Shown here in pieces: positions 36,542 through 45,669 of a DNA stretch of 64,000 bases. The stretch is from Desulforhopalus singaporensis. Its GTDB lineage: Bacteria; Desulfobacterota; Desulfobulbia; Desulfobulbales; Desulfocapsaceae. Numbering within the stretch: the first letter of the stretch is position 1; each line of letters opens with the position of its first letter. The DNA is taken from the NCBI RefSeq assembly GCF_900104445.1, contig NZ_FNJI01000002.1, positions 1 to 64,000 of the forward strand. The letters run 5' to 3'. A program made the position numbers and the translations under genes. The notes below the pieces were generated by a model. The model was not told where the DNA came from. It did no database searches and was given only the letters and a program-made list of their open reading frames with translations.

Positions 36542-37960
36542 ATGAAAAAAATTCTCCCTCTTCTAACATTTCTTTTGATACCGGCCGGTGCAGCTTTTGC
36601 CAGCAGCGGCCATTCCACCAACGCCGCTGACATATCCGGATCATTTATGGGTATTTTCTCCATCTTCCTTTTTGTTGCCGCCTACTCGCTGGTAATCTTC
36701 GAGGAACAGCTCCACCTGAGAAAATCCAAGCCCGTGCTGCTGGCCGCCGGCGTAATCTGGGTGCTGGTCGCCGTCACCTTCACTTCACTGGGCGACAACA
36801 ACGCGGCAGAAGAGGCCATCCGTCATAATTTGCTGGAATATGCTGAACTTTTCCTGTTTCTGCTGGTCGCCATGACCTATATCAACGCCATGGATGAGCG
36901 CAACGTGTTCCAGGCACTGCGGTCCTGGCTGGTAACCCGGGGGTTTTCACTGCGTGCGGTATTCTGGGTCACCGGCCTGCTCTCCTTTTTCATATCCCCG
37001 GTTGCCGACAACCTCACCACCGCCCTGCTCATGGGAGCGGTCGCCATGGCGGTGGGCGGCAAGGACAAAAAATTCGTCGCTCTCGCCTGTATCAATATTG
37101 TCATTGGAGCCAATGCGGGAGGCGCTTTCTCACCTTTTGGCGATATCACCACCCTGATGGTGTGGCAGAAAGGCGTCATCGACTTCCACGAATTCTTCGA
37201 CATATTTCTCCCGTCAGCGGTCAACTGGCTGGTGCCTGCTGTTTTCATGAATTTTGCCATCCCCAAAGCAGTGCCCCAGCCCAGTAAAGACAAATACGTG
37301 ATGAAACTTGGAGCCAAGAGGATCATTTTCCTTTTCCTGTGCACCATCGTCACCGCGGTATCGTTTCACAATTTCCTCCATATGCCCCCGGCAACCGGCA
37401 TGATGCTCGGTCTTGGCTACCTCGGCTTCTTCTCCTACTACCTGAAGAAGAAAGAACACAGAAACTACGACGTTGACGACAATCCGCTGTCGCAGCAGAC
37501 CTATCACGCAAAGCCGGACCCGTTCGATATTTTCCGCAAAGTCGCCCGCGCCGAATGGGATACCCTGCTGTTTTTCTACGGCGTCATTCTCTGCGTGGGC
37601 GGTCTCGCCCAGTTCGGTTACCTGGCCATGGTCTCGACATTCCTTTACCACGGCATGGGACCGACCTTTGCCAACGTCATGGTGGGATTCCTCTCGGCCA
37701 TCGTCGACAACATCCCGGTAATGTTTGCCGTTCTCACCATGTATCCCGAAATGTCCCACGGCCAGTGGCTTCTGGTAACGCTCACCGCTGGGGTCGGCGG
37801 CAGCCTGCTGTCCATAGGATCTGCGGCAGGAGTTGCGCTGATGGGGGCCGCCAGGGGCATCTACACATTCAACGCACACCTTAAGTGGACCCCGATAATC
37901 GCTCTTGGCTATGCGGCATCCATCCTCTGCCACCTCTTTGTAAATCGGAGCTTGATGTAA
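36542..37960 (+). CDS. nhaD: NhaD-type sodium/proton antiporter
   Basis: 472 residues from ATG 36542 (MKKILPLLTFLLIPAGAAFA), whose first 20 residues look like a cleavable signal peptide. AGGA precedes it; an ATG at 36515 lacks a ribosome site. The remainder is an ion-transporter-superfamily protein with ~12 helices and NhaD marks: VIFEEQLHLRKSKPVLL, FFISPVADNLTTALLMGAVA, GANAGGAFSPFGDITTLMVW, SAIVDNIPVMFAVLTM and GGSLLSIGSAAGVALMG. It exchanges Na+ (or Li+) for H+, fitting a marine or saline setting. Single gene after the sulP terminator. Confidence 0.93.
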   Translation: MKKILPLLTFLLIPAGAAFASSGHSTNAADISGSFMGIFSIFLFVAAYSLVIFEEQLHLRKSKPVLLAAGVIWVLVAVTFTSLGDNNAAEEAIRHNLLEYAELFLFLLVAMTYINAMDERNVFQALRSWLVTRGFSLRAVFWVTGLLSFFISPVADNLTTALLMGAVAMAVGGKDKKFVALACINIVIGANAGGAFSPFGDITTLMVWQKGVIDFHEFFDIFLPSAVNWLVPAVFMNFAIPKAVPQPSKDKYVMKLGAKRIIFLFLCTIVTAVSFHNFLHMPPATGMMLGLGYLGFFSYYLKKKEHRNYDVDDNPLSQQTYHAKPDPFDIFRKVARAEWDTLLFFYGVILCVGGLAQFGYLAMVSTFLYHGMGPTFANVMVGFLSAIVDNIPVMFAVLTMYPEMSHGQWLLVTLTAGVGGSLLSIGSAAGVALMGAARGIYTFNAHLKWTPIIALGYAASILCHLFVNRSLM

Positions 37961-37994
37961 CGGGCCGCACGGTCCTTTCTCCTTGAGAATTGCC

Positions 37995-39800
37995 ATGATC
38001 AGTCCCGACGCCACCACTCTTCCCATACCGATAAGTTGGGAGGAGTGTTTGGCCAGGGGGTGGAAAGATCTCGACATCCTGCTGATAACCGGAGATGCCT
38101 ATATTGACCACCCCTCGTTCGGGATTGCGCTGATAGGCAGGCTTCTTACCCACCACGGGTACAAGGTAGCCATCCTCGCCCAGCCGCGAACCGACTCCAC
38201 CTCAGATTTTACCGCCTTCCCCTGCCCCCGTCTTTTCTGCGGCATAACCGCGGGAAACCTCGACTCCATTGTCGCCAACTATACCGGCAACGGCAGGGTA
38301 CGGGAGAACGATGCCTACTCTCCGGACGGCAATCCCTATCGCACCACCAAAAAGGAAAAACAGAACCGGCGGCGCCCCGACCGGGCCACCCTTGTCTATA
38401 CCTCTCTTGCCAAGGCTGCGTTTGCCCAGACTCCTGTGGTACTCGGCGGAATTGAAGCCTCCCTGCGCAGGTTCGTCCACTACGACTACCAGCAGGCAAA
38501 ACTGAGGGGATCCTTTCTTACCGACGCCAAGGCCGACATCCTCGTATACGGCATGGGAGAAAAAGCGATCCTCGAAATTGCAAAAAGACTGCACAGCAAC
38601 CTCCCCCTTGACGAAATAGCCGGCACCTGCAGGCGCCTCACCGAAAGAGAGTGCGCGGACCTCTTTGGTTCAACCAGCCTGGAAAGCTCACGTGAGATGC
38701 TGGTGCTTCCCTCCCTGCAGCAGATATTGGCGGACAACAAAAATTTCCTTGTTGGTGAGACAGCGCTCGACAGACATCTGCGCGCCTACTCAAACAGAAT
38801 CGTCCTGCAGAAGCAGCAAACCCATTGGGTCATCCAGTACCCGCAGCCAAAACCGCTCACCACCGCCGAGCTCGACCAGCTCTACGAATTGCCGTTTACC
38901 AGAAAGCCCCACCCTGAAAACCAGAACATTCCCGCCCATAAAATGATCGCCGACTCCGTCACCATCGTGCGCGGGTGTTCGGGCAACTGCTCTTTCTGCG
39001 CCATCACCAGGCATCAGGGGCCAGCCATCACCTCGCGCAGTGAAGCCTCTATTGTGCGTGAATGCACTGAATTTTCACGGGCCAGACATTTTTCAGGAAC
39101 CATCAGCGATCTCGGCGGGCCCACCGCCAACCTCTACGGTACCGGGTGCGCAATCGGCTCCTGCAAGAAGCGGGATTGTCTCTACCCGGAACCGTGCCCC
39201 AATCTTGAGATAGACGAAAAGAGATTTCTCAGCCTTCTTGAAAAGGTCGGCAACCTTGAAAAGGTAAACCATCTTTTCATCTCCTCCGGACTTCGCATGG
39301 AACTGCTGCTGCAGACTCCCCGACTGATGAGGAAAATAATCGCCCATCATACGCCCGGGGCGATAAAAATCGCCCCCGAACACACCTGCGACGACCTGCT
39401 GGAGCTTATGCACAAGGAGCCTCATAAACTGTTGCAGAACTTTGTCACCAGATGCCGTGAGCTTGCCAAGCAGACGGGAAATAAATCTATAGAACTCACC
39501 CCCTATATCATCACCTCCCATCCCGGGTCCACCCCTGACCACGCTGGCAAACTTGCAAGCGATCTCAAAAAACTCGGCCTCACAGCCCGCAAATTCCAGG
39601 ATTTCACCCCAACTCCGGGGACACTTTCAACCGCGATGTACGTGACAGGTCTTCGCGCCGACACCTTGAAACCGATACCGGTGAGCCGCAACAGGGGAGA
39701 GCGCAACAGGGAGAGAAAAATTCTCGAATCCATGTTTCACCCCAAAAACAAGGGTAGTGTCAAAAGAAAAAACGGAAGATACGCCAAGAAAAAGCGCTAA
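37995..39800 (+). CDS. YgiQ-family radical SAM protein
   Basis: 601 residues from ATG 37995; an in-frame TTG at 37983 is possible but no ribosome site favours it. The N-terminal B12-binding-like region has WKDLDILLITGDAYIDHPSF and GIEASLRRFVHYDY. The radical SAM cluster motif is VRGCSGNCSFCAITRHQG (CxxxCxxC), followed by LYGTGC...CKKRDCLYPEPC with further cysteines, and IKIAPEHTCDDLLELMHKE, PYIITSHPGSTPDH, QDFTPTPGTLSTAMY. This is the UPF0313 family; its reaction is not known to me. It ends with a basic tail (KRKNGRYAKKKR). Starts 34 nt after nhaD. Confidence 0.93.
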   Translation: MISPDATTLPIPISWEECLARGWKDLDILLITGDAYIDHPSFGIALIGRLLTHHGYKVAILAQPRTDSTSDFTAFPCPRLFCGITAGNLDSIVANYTGNGRVRENDAYSPDGNPYRTTKKEKQNRRRPDRATLVYTSLAKAAFAQTPVVLGGIEASLRRFVHYDYQQAKLRGSFLTDAKADILVYGMGEKAILEIAKRLHSNLPLDEIAGTCRRLTERECADLFGSTSLESSREMLVLPSLQQILADNKNFLVGETALDRHLRAYSNRIVLQKQQTHWVIQYPQPKPLTTAELDQLYELPFTRKPHPENQNIPAHKMIADSVTIVRGCSGNCSFCAITRHQGPAITSRSEASIVRECTEFSRARHFSGTISDLGGPTANLYGTGCAIGSCKKRDCLYPEPCPNLEIDEKRFLSLLEKVGNLEKVNHLFISSGLRMELLLQTPRLMRKIIAHHTPGAIKIAPEHTCDDLLELMHKEPHKLLQNFVTRCRELAKQTGNKSIELTPYIITSHPGSTPDHAGKLASDLKKLGLTARKFQDFTPTPGTLSTAMYVTGLRADTLKPIPVSRNRGERNRERKILESMFHPKNKGSVKRKNGRYAKKKR

Positions 39801-39828
39801 GCTCAACCGGATCCGGCGAGCAGTTCTA

Positions 39829-40749
39829 TCAGGTCAAATCCTGCGGTGTAAAGGGGACGACCTCTTTTAATCCCCTCCCATTGACGGCAACCATCAGCAG
39901 CCGGTCCAGGCCGAGGGCAATACCGGCTGCGCTGTCAAGATGTTCAAGGTCCTGCAAGAAACGTTCAGGCAAAGCGGTCGTAACGTTACGACCCTGTTTT
40001 ATCGCCTCTATCTCATCATGAAACCTTGTCCGCTGTTCCCGCTCATCTGTCAGTTCGGTGAATCCGTTGGCGAGCTCGATCCCGTTAATATAAAGCTCAA
40101 ATCGTTCAACCAGGTGCGGCTCTTCATCCTTGCGCCTGGCGAGCGAGCCCAGCTCCACGGGATAGTCGTAAAGGAAAACAGGCCGCCCACCCCCCAGCTT
40201 CGGTTCGACATCCTCGACCAGGACTTCATCAAAACTTCCCTCGCGAACAGCTTGTTCCAGAGGTACCCGGCTGTATGCATCAAAAGCCTGCGCAACGGTA
40301 ATCCGCAAAAAGGGCATATCCAGGTCGGTTTCGGCAAAAAAATTATCGCCGCCGGGGCCGCAGCCGATCCCGGTCGCCGTCAGGTCTTTGTCGACCGCGC
40401 GCAGCAGCTGTTCGCAATCATCCATAAGCGCATGATAACGGGCACCGCGCCGATACCATTCGAGCATCCGGAACTCTTCCATGTGCAGGGTACCGATCTC
40501 GTTTTTTCGAAAGCATGGACATATCTGGAAGATATTGGTCAGGCCCCGGGCAAGCAGCCGTTTCATGCAGAGTTCGGGAGAGGCTTGCAGATACTCGCCG
40601 TCAGCCTCAATCGGGACTATGTTGGCTTCGGGGATGACCACCGGTTGCCGGACAGGAGTATCGACTTCCAAAAAACCCTTATTCTTGAAAAAGAGCCTGA
40701 CGGAATCGAAAAAGGCTGCCCGCAGCTTCAGCCTTTTTTCACCGAGCAT
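39829..40749 (-). CDS. epmA: EF-P lysine lysyltransferase (EpmA/GenX/PoxA)
   Basis: 306 residues, the class II lysyl-tRNA synthetase catalytic core without the anticodon-binding domain. Class II motifs: VRLFFKNKGFLEVDTPVRQP (motif 1 region), QICPCFRKNEIGTLHMEEFR (motif 2) and GIALGLDRLLMVAV (motif 3). EpmA attaches beta-lysine to the conserved lysine of EF-P. The gene begins 4 nt after the stop of efp, its substrate. The partner EpmB (lysine 2,3-aminomutase) is not in the window. Confidence 0.95.
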   Translation of the reverse strand: MLGEKRLKLRAAFFDSVRLFFKNKGFLEVDTPVRQPVVIPEANIVPIEADGEYLQASPELCMKRLLARGLTNIFQICPCFRKNEIGTLHMEEFRMLEWYRRGARYHALMDDCEQLLRAVDKDLTATGIGCGPGGDNFFAETDLDMPFLRITVAQAFDAYSRVPLEQAVREGSFDEVLVEDVEPKLGGGRPVFLYDYPVELGSLARRKDEEPHLVERFELYINGIELANGFTELTDEREQRTRFHDEIEAIKQGRNVTTALPERFLQDLEHLDSAAGIALGLDRLLMVAVNGRGLKEVVPFTPQDLT

Positions 40750-40753
40750 GAAA

Positions 40754-41317
40754 CTATTCTTTCACCCGGGTGACATACTCCCCGGTCCTGGTATCTATCT
40801 GGATCTTGTCGCCTTCTTCCACGAAGGGGGGGACCTGGAGCTGATAACCGGTTTCCACGGTCACCGGCTTGGTATCGTTACCCGAGGTGTCGCCCTTGGC
40901 CCACGGATCGGCCACGGTTACACTCAGGTTGACAAAGATCGGCAAGGTCACGTCGATCGGCAGGCTTTCAAAAAACAGGACTTCGACCTCCATGTTGTCG
41001 ATCAGGTAATTCTTGTTGTCACCGAGCTGCTCCGCGGTCAGAAAGAGCTGTTCGTAATTGTCGGTATCCATGAAATGGTACTCGTTATTCTGGTTGTAGA
41101 GATACTGCATTTTTCTCTCTTCCAGTTCTGCCTTTTCAAATTTATCATTTGACCGGTAGGTCTTGACCAGCTGGTTGCCGGAGATCATGTTTCTCATTTT
41201 ACAGCGATACAAAGCCTGTCCCTTGCCGGGCTTGGAAAACTCGAAATCCGTAATTATGTATGGGGCTCCATCGATCTGCAGTTTCAGACCTTTTCGTAAA
41301 TCAGAAGCGTTCAGCAT
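40754..41317 (-). CDS. efp: Translation elongation factor P
   Basis: 187 residues from ATG 41317 (MLNASDLRKGLKLQIDG), with GGAG upstream; the ORF extends further but the extension is not conserved. Three beta-barrel domains. The modifiable lysine is K32 in FSKPGKGQALYRCK, the lysine-type loop that EpmA uses; rhamnosylated EF-P would have arginine. EF-P relieves ribosome stalling at polyproline. It is followed directly by epmA, which agrees with the beta-lysyl type of modification. Confidence 0.97.
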   Translation of the reverse strand: MLNASDLRKGLKLQIDGAPYIITDFEFSKPGKGQALYRCKMRNMISGNQLVKTYRSNDKFEKAELEERKMQYLYNQNNEYHFMDTDNYEQLFLTAEQLGDNKNYLIDNMEVEVLFFESLPIDVTLPIFVNLSVTVADPWAKGDTSGNDTKPVTVETGYQLQVPPFVEEGDKIQIDTRTGEYVTRVKE

Positions 41318-41755
41318 CGTACATCTCCATATTAGCTCAATAGTAAACCGACAATCCGGCTGTTTAGACAATTCTCAGGCATCCGTAGCCTTTCAGCCTC
41401 GTTGTCTGCGCAAAAGGCGCAAAATCGACAGGCTGCTGATCACTAAACGTCATAGTATACCTGCCTTGATAATCTTTTTCCAAGTAATATTTTTTAAAAT
41501 CAATATCCAGGCGGTAAAACGCGCCTTTATACGGGGGGCAGATGCTGGTCCGATATTATCAGGCCATTGTCCCAAAGGGTGCTGACACGTGATAGCTATT
41601 CGCCTGGAAATATAATGTTTTCACGATTTCACTCTTGCTTTACATCGGGGTTTCAGGTCGCGAGCAGAGGTGGTAGACCGATGGCAAATTTGTCTTTTTT
41701 TCAATGCACATGAAAAATTCACAGGTATAATGAAAGACTTTTCAAGGAGGCAGAC
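41318..41755. other. Divergent intergenic region between efp and the phosphodiesterase gene
   Basis: 438 bp, no gene found. Near the right end TATAAT (41726-41731) is a good -10 for the plus-strand gene, without a matching -35 at 17 bp, and AAGGAGG (41745-41751) is an excellent ribosome site. Small ORFs in the stretch have no recognisable product. Confidence 0.45.
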
Positions 41756-42241
41756 ATGATCAGAGTCGGAATTCTATCGGACACCCACCTCCATCATCCT
41801 GATGGAGAATTTATAACAAGGTGCAGGAGCGCTTTTGCATCATGCACCGCGATAATCCATGCCGGAGATCTCACCAGCGTGGAGATTCTTTCCGCGTTTC
41901 AGGGCAAAAAAGTATACGGCGTCCACGGAAACATGTGCAACCAGATGACCCGTATGACTCTTCCGGAAAAACAACAGGTACGACTGGGTAAATTTCTCAT
42001 TGGCATCACCCACGGAGCAGGCCCCAGACATAATATCGAAGAGAGGGTTTTCGACCTTTTCCCGGAGGCGGACTGCATAATTTATGGCCATACCCATCAA
42101 CCGATCTGCCATTACCTGGGCACCACTCTATTGATAAACCCCGGCAGTTTCATGGGAACAGGCCGATACGGCGCGCCCGGAAGTTACGCGCTGCTCACCG
42201 TTGACGACAACGGTCTTGACGGTAAAATTTTCTCGTTTTGA
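41756..42241 (+). CDS. YfcE/MJ0936-type metallophosphoesterase
   Basis: 161 residues. Calcineurin-like phosphoesterase motifs: GILSDTHLHH (D, H metal ligands), IIHAGDLTS (GD), VYGVHGNMCN (GNxxN variant), IGITHGAGP (H) and IYGHTHQP (GHTH), then LINPGSFMGTGRYG. The family includes small phosphodiesterases such as YfcE. The natural substrate is unknown. AAGGAGG gives a strong start. The HIT gene begins 17 nt after the stop, and mutS follows, so the three probably form an operon. Confidence 0.92.
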   Translation: MIRVGILSDTHLHHPDGEFITRCRSAFASCTAIIHAGDLTSVEILSAFQGKKVYGVHGNMCNQMTRMTLPEKQQVRLGKFLIGITHGAGPRHNIEERVFDLFPEADCIIYGHTHQPICHYLGTTLLINPGSFMGTGRYGAPGSYALLTVDDNGLDGKIFSF

Positions 42242-42258
42242 CAAGGACGCGTTCGATT

Positions 42259-42765
42259 ATGAAAACTCTATGGACTCCATGGCGTATCGACCATGTCCTG
42301 AAAAATGTTGTCAACGGCGGCGGCTGCATATTCGAGCCTGCCGGCAACGCCAGCCATGCCAAAGAAGACCTGCTTCTCTACCGCGACCGCGACTGTGTGG
42401 TGCTGCTCAACCGCTTCCCGTACGCCAACGGTCACCTGCTGGTGGCCCCGGCACGCCACATCAGCTGTATCACCGAGCTGAGCAGTGATGAAAATTTACA
42501 GGTGATGAAAATGGTGGGGCAATCCACAGCTATCCTGAAAAAACATCTTAATCCCGACGGGTTCAACATCGGGTGCAACCTCGGGGCCATCGCCGGGGCC
42601 GGAATTGCGGATCATCTGCACTTTCACGTTGTTCCGCGATGGACAGGTGACCATAATTTTATTACGGTTGTCTCCGAGGTAAGGACCATCCCGGAGCATA
42701 TCGAGACCACTTTTGACAGACTTATTCCTGATTTCATTAGTCTTTATACCAACAACGCACAATGA
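42259..42765 (+). CDS. HIT-family hydrolase/phosphorylase (Ap4A phosphorylase-like)
   Basis: 168 residues from ATG 42259 (MKTLWTPWRIDHV). The start and VVLLNRFPYANGHLLVAPAR are typical of the longer HIT proteins. The histidine triad reads DHLHFHVVPRW (HxHxH). Asn in NIGCNLGAIAGAGIADH matches the nucleotide-binding loop. Such proteins hydrolyse or phosphorolyse dinucleoside polyphosphates or nucleotidyl adducts; the exact substrate is unknown. Its stop overlaps the mutS start by 4 nt (ATGA), so the two are translationally coupled. Confidence 0.92.
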   Translation: MKTLWTPWRIDHVLKNVVNGGGCIFEPAGNASHAKEDLLLYRDRDCVVLLNRFPYANGHLLVAPARHISCITELSSDENLQVMKMVGQSTAILKKHLNPDGFNIGCNLGAIAGAGIADHLHFHVVPRWTGDHNFITVVSEVRTIPEHIETTFDRLIPDFISLYTNNAQ

Positions 42766-45458
42766 TTACTGCTTCAAAAGAAGGAAAGACAGAGAGGCCG
42801 GTTAAACTCACCCCGATGCTGCAACAGTATATGGATATCAAGCAGCAGCATGAAGACGCCATCCTTTTTTACCGGATGGGCGATTTTTATGAGATGTTTT
42901 TTGAAGACGCGGTCATCGCATCAAAAATCCTCAATATCACCCTCACCTCGAGAAACAAGAAAAGTGACCCGGTACAGGTGCCCATGTGCGGGATTCCCTA
43001 CCACGCGGTGCAGAATTATCTGTCAAAACTCATTGAGGCCGGACAGCGGGTTGCCATCTGTGAACAGGTAGAGGATCCGGCAGATGCCAAAGGCATAGTA
43101 AAACGCGACGTAATCCGCATCGTCTCTCCAGGCGTTGTAACAGACGACCAGCTGCTCGACGATAAGAGTAACAACTACATCTGCGCCCTGAATTTGCGGG
43201 AGAAAGGAAAATCGTCGAGTTGCGGGGTGAGTTTTCTCGATATCAGCACCGGTGAATTTCTTATCGGTGAATACAGTGGCAACGGCCAGGAGCTCACCGA
43301 CGTTCTCGATCAGGTAACCAGGCTGCAGCCGGCGGAGCTGCTTGTTGCACAAAACTCCACCAGTGTTGGAGACACCCTGCTTGGTGAAATCAAGGCGTTA
43401 CTGCCTAGAATCTGCATCACCTCAAACGGAGGCGACAGCTCCGGGCTGGACAGTGTCCCGGCGGCAAGAGAGATGCTCTGCGACCATTTCAGTGTCGTCT
43501 CCCTGGACGGTTTTGGCTGCGCAACATTCAATGAAGGTGTGCTGGCCGCAGCGACCTTGCTCGACCACGTCCGGAAGACCCAGAAAACCGCGGTTGGCCA
43601 TATTGAGAAACTGACCCCCATCGAAACCGGTGCCATCCTCCACCTCGACGAAGCGTCTCGTCGCAACCTGGAACTGACGCAGACCATAGTCGGTGCCAGC
43701 CGGCAGGGATCGCTTATCTCGATTTTGGATCAGACCTGCACACCGATGGGAGCAAGGCTTCTCAAAAATCATCTTCTTTTTCCCCTGCAGCAGCAGGAGA
43801 AAATAATCAGCCGCCTTGACGCCACCACTTATTTTTTCAAAAACAGTCATTCACGAAAAGAATTGCGAGCCCTTCTGGAATCGGTCTACGACCTCGAACG
43901 GTTAAACAGCCGCATGACGCTTGGATCCGGCAACGGCCGCGATATGATCGCGCTGAAAACCTCTCTTAGTGCACTGCCGCAGATTCTGTCTGCGCTCAAA
44001 AATTGCGATACCTCAGAACTTCTCGATATCCGGTCCCGTTTCGACTGTCTCACCGATCTTTACGACCTGCTTGAACAGGCAATCGCCGAGGACTCCCCGG
44101 TGACCCTCAGGGAGGGCAACCTGATCAAGCAGGGCTACAACAAGGAGCTTGACGAACTGGTTGCGCTGCAGCGTGACGGGAAAAAGCTTATCCTCGAACT
44201 TGAAAACAAGGAGCGAAGCGCCACCGGAATTGCTAAACTCAAAGTCGGTTTCAACAGGGTTTTCGGATATTTTATTGAAGTGAGTAAAGTTCATTCGGAC
44301 AAGGTTCCAGAACACTATATACGCAAGCAGACCCTGGTCAACGCAGAGCGGTTCATCACCGCCGAACTCAAGGAATTTGAGGAGAAGGTGCTCGGCGCCC
44401 AGGACCAGCGGGTGGAACTGGAATATAACCTTTTCGTTGCAATACGCGACCGGCTCGCCGCCAGCAGCAGCAGGCTGCTGCAGACGGCCAACCTGCTGGC
44501 CCGGCTCGATGTTCTGCTCAACAATGGCGAAGTCGCCCATAGATACAACTACAGACGCCCGGAAATCAACGGTGAAGATGTCATTGAGATAGTAGAAGGA
44601 CGACATCCGGTGATCGAGCGCATGATGCCCAGCGGCGAATTCGTTCCCAACGACGTCTATCTTGACCAGAAAAAAGATGAGGTGCTGATCATCACCGGTC
44701 CGAACATGGCGGGTAAATCTACTGTTCTTAGGCAGACTGCACTTATCGTGCTGATGGCGCAGATGGGCTGTTACGTTCCGGCCGAAAGTGCCAAGATTGG
44801 CATAGTCGACCGCATTTTCACCCGGGTTGGGGCCATGGACAATCTCAGGCAGGGACAATCGACGTTCATGGTTGAGATGAGCGAGACAGCCAACATCCTC
44901 AACAACTCCACCGAACGCAGCCTTGTTATTCTCGATGAGATCGGCCGCGGCACCTCGACCTACGACGGATTGTCCATCGCCTGGGCGGTAGCGGAAAATC
45001 TCGTCAATAAAAATGAACGGGGGGTAAAGACACTTTTTGCCACCCATTACCACGAATTGACCGAACTCGCCAAGTCCCACAGCCGGGTGCGCAACTATTC
45101 AATTGGTGTGCGTGAGTGGCGGGGCAACATTATTTTTCTGCATAAACTTGTGAAGGGGGGAACCAGCAGAAGCTACGGAATTCAGGTGGCCGCCCTTGCA
45201 GGGGTGCCCCAGGAAGTAGTGTTGCGTGCCAAGGAGATTCTAAAGGATATTGAGCTGGGCAAGTTTGCAAAGACAACCGGCGGCGAAAAAAACCCTCGAA
45301 TCACCAGTAAAAACAGGAAACACCCCGACCAGTTATCGCTTTTCTCGCCCCCGCCGGACAGGATACACGAGCTGCTGGACGCAATCAGCCCGGATGAATG
45401 TTCACCCATGGAAGCGCTCAACACCCTTTACCGGCTAAAAGAATTGCGAAAACAGTAA
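42762..45458 (+). CDS. mutS: DNA mismatch repair protein MutS
   Basis: 898 residues, full length. Mismatch-binding domain I has the FxE-type FYRMGDFYEMFFEDA. The connector, lever and clamp domains follow. The ATPase begins ~640: Walker A GPNMAGKSTVLRQ, then FTRVGAMDNLRQGQSTFMVE, Walker B VILDEIGRGTSTYDGLSIAW, and FATHYHEL. The C-terminal dimerisation tail contains LSLFSPPPDRIHELLDAI. It recognises mispairs and small loops. ATGA overlap with the HIT gene. A long minus-strand ORF inside it (44013-45080) is a shadow. Confidence 0.97.
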   Translation: MITASKEGKTERPVKLTPMLQQYMDIKQQHEDAILFYRMGDFYEMFFEDAVIASKILNITLTSRNKKSDPVQVPMCGIPYHAVQNYLSKLIEAGQRVAICEQVEDPADAKGIVKRDVIRIVSPGVVTDDQLLDDKSNNYICALNLREKGKSSSCGVSFLDISTGEFLIGEYSGNGQELTDVLDQVTRLQPAELLVAQNSTSVGDTLLGEIKALLPRICITSNGGDSSGLDSVPAAREMLCDHFSVVSLDGFGCATFNEGVLAAATLLDHVRKTQKTAVGHIEKLTPIETGAILHLDEASRRNLELTQTIVGASRQGSLISILDQTCTPMGARLLKNHLLFPLQQQEKIISRLDATTYFFKNSHSRKELRALLESVYDLERLNSRMTLGSGNGRDMIALKTSLSALPQILSALKNCDTSELLDIRSRFDCLTDLYDLLEQAIAEDSPVTLREGNLIKQGYNKELDELVALQRDGKKLILELENKERSATGIAKLKVGFNRVFGYFIEVSKVHSDKVPEHYIRKQTLVNAERFITAELKEFEEKVLGAQDQRVELEYNLFVAIRDRLAASSSRLLQTANLLARLDVLLNNGEVAHRYNYRRPEINGEDVIEIVEGRHPVIERMMPSGEFVPNDVYLDQKKDEVLIITGPNMAGKSTVLRQTALIVLMAQMGCYVPAESAKIGIVDRIFTRVGAMDNLRQGQSTFMVEMSETANILNNSTERSLVILDEIGRGTSTYDGLSIAWAVAENLVNKNERGVKTLFATHYHELTELAKSHSRVRNYSIGVREWRGNIIFLHKLVKGGTSRSYGIQVAALAGVPQEVVLRAKEILKDIELGKFAKTTGGEKNPRITSKNRKHPDQLSLFSPPPDRIHELLDAISPDECSPMEALNTLYRLKELRKQ

Positions 45459-45487
45459 CTAGCCTGAAAATGCAGTGCGTTAATGCT

Positions 45488-45516
45488 TTGCCATGACTGT
45501 TTCTTTTTTGTATAGT
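45488..45516 (+). promoter_or_regulatory. Sigma-70-type promoter of the amidase gene
   Basis: TTGCCA (-35, 45488-45493), 17-bp spacer, TATAGT (-10, 45511-45516): 5 of 6 and 5 of 6 matches to consensus at ideal spacing. It lies between mutS and the amidase gene and would give a leader of about 150 nt. Confidence 0.6.
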
Positions 45517-45669
45517 GTTGTTATTTTCCGCAGTTGCGCAACCAAAATCTTCAATTTCGCCAGGCGCCGCTTCGGGGCGCTGTTGATACCGTGTCAAAGC
45601 AATCGGTGCTGCGAACTGAAGTCAATATGTGCCTAATGTCAGTCAAGTCGGGATAGGTTTGTACAGCTC

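Noticed and set aside
44013-45080. 355-codon minus-strand ORF inside mutS
   Set aside because: Antisense to the MutS core and ATPase; no recognisable domain.
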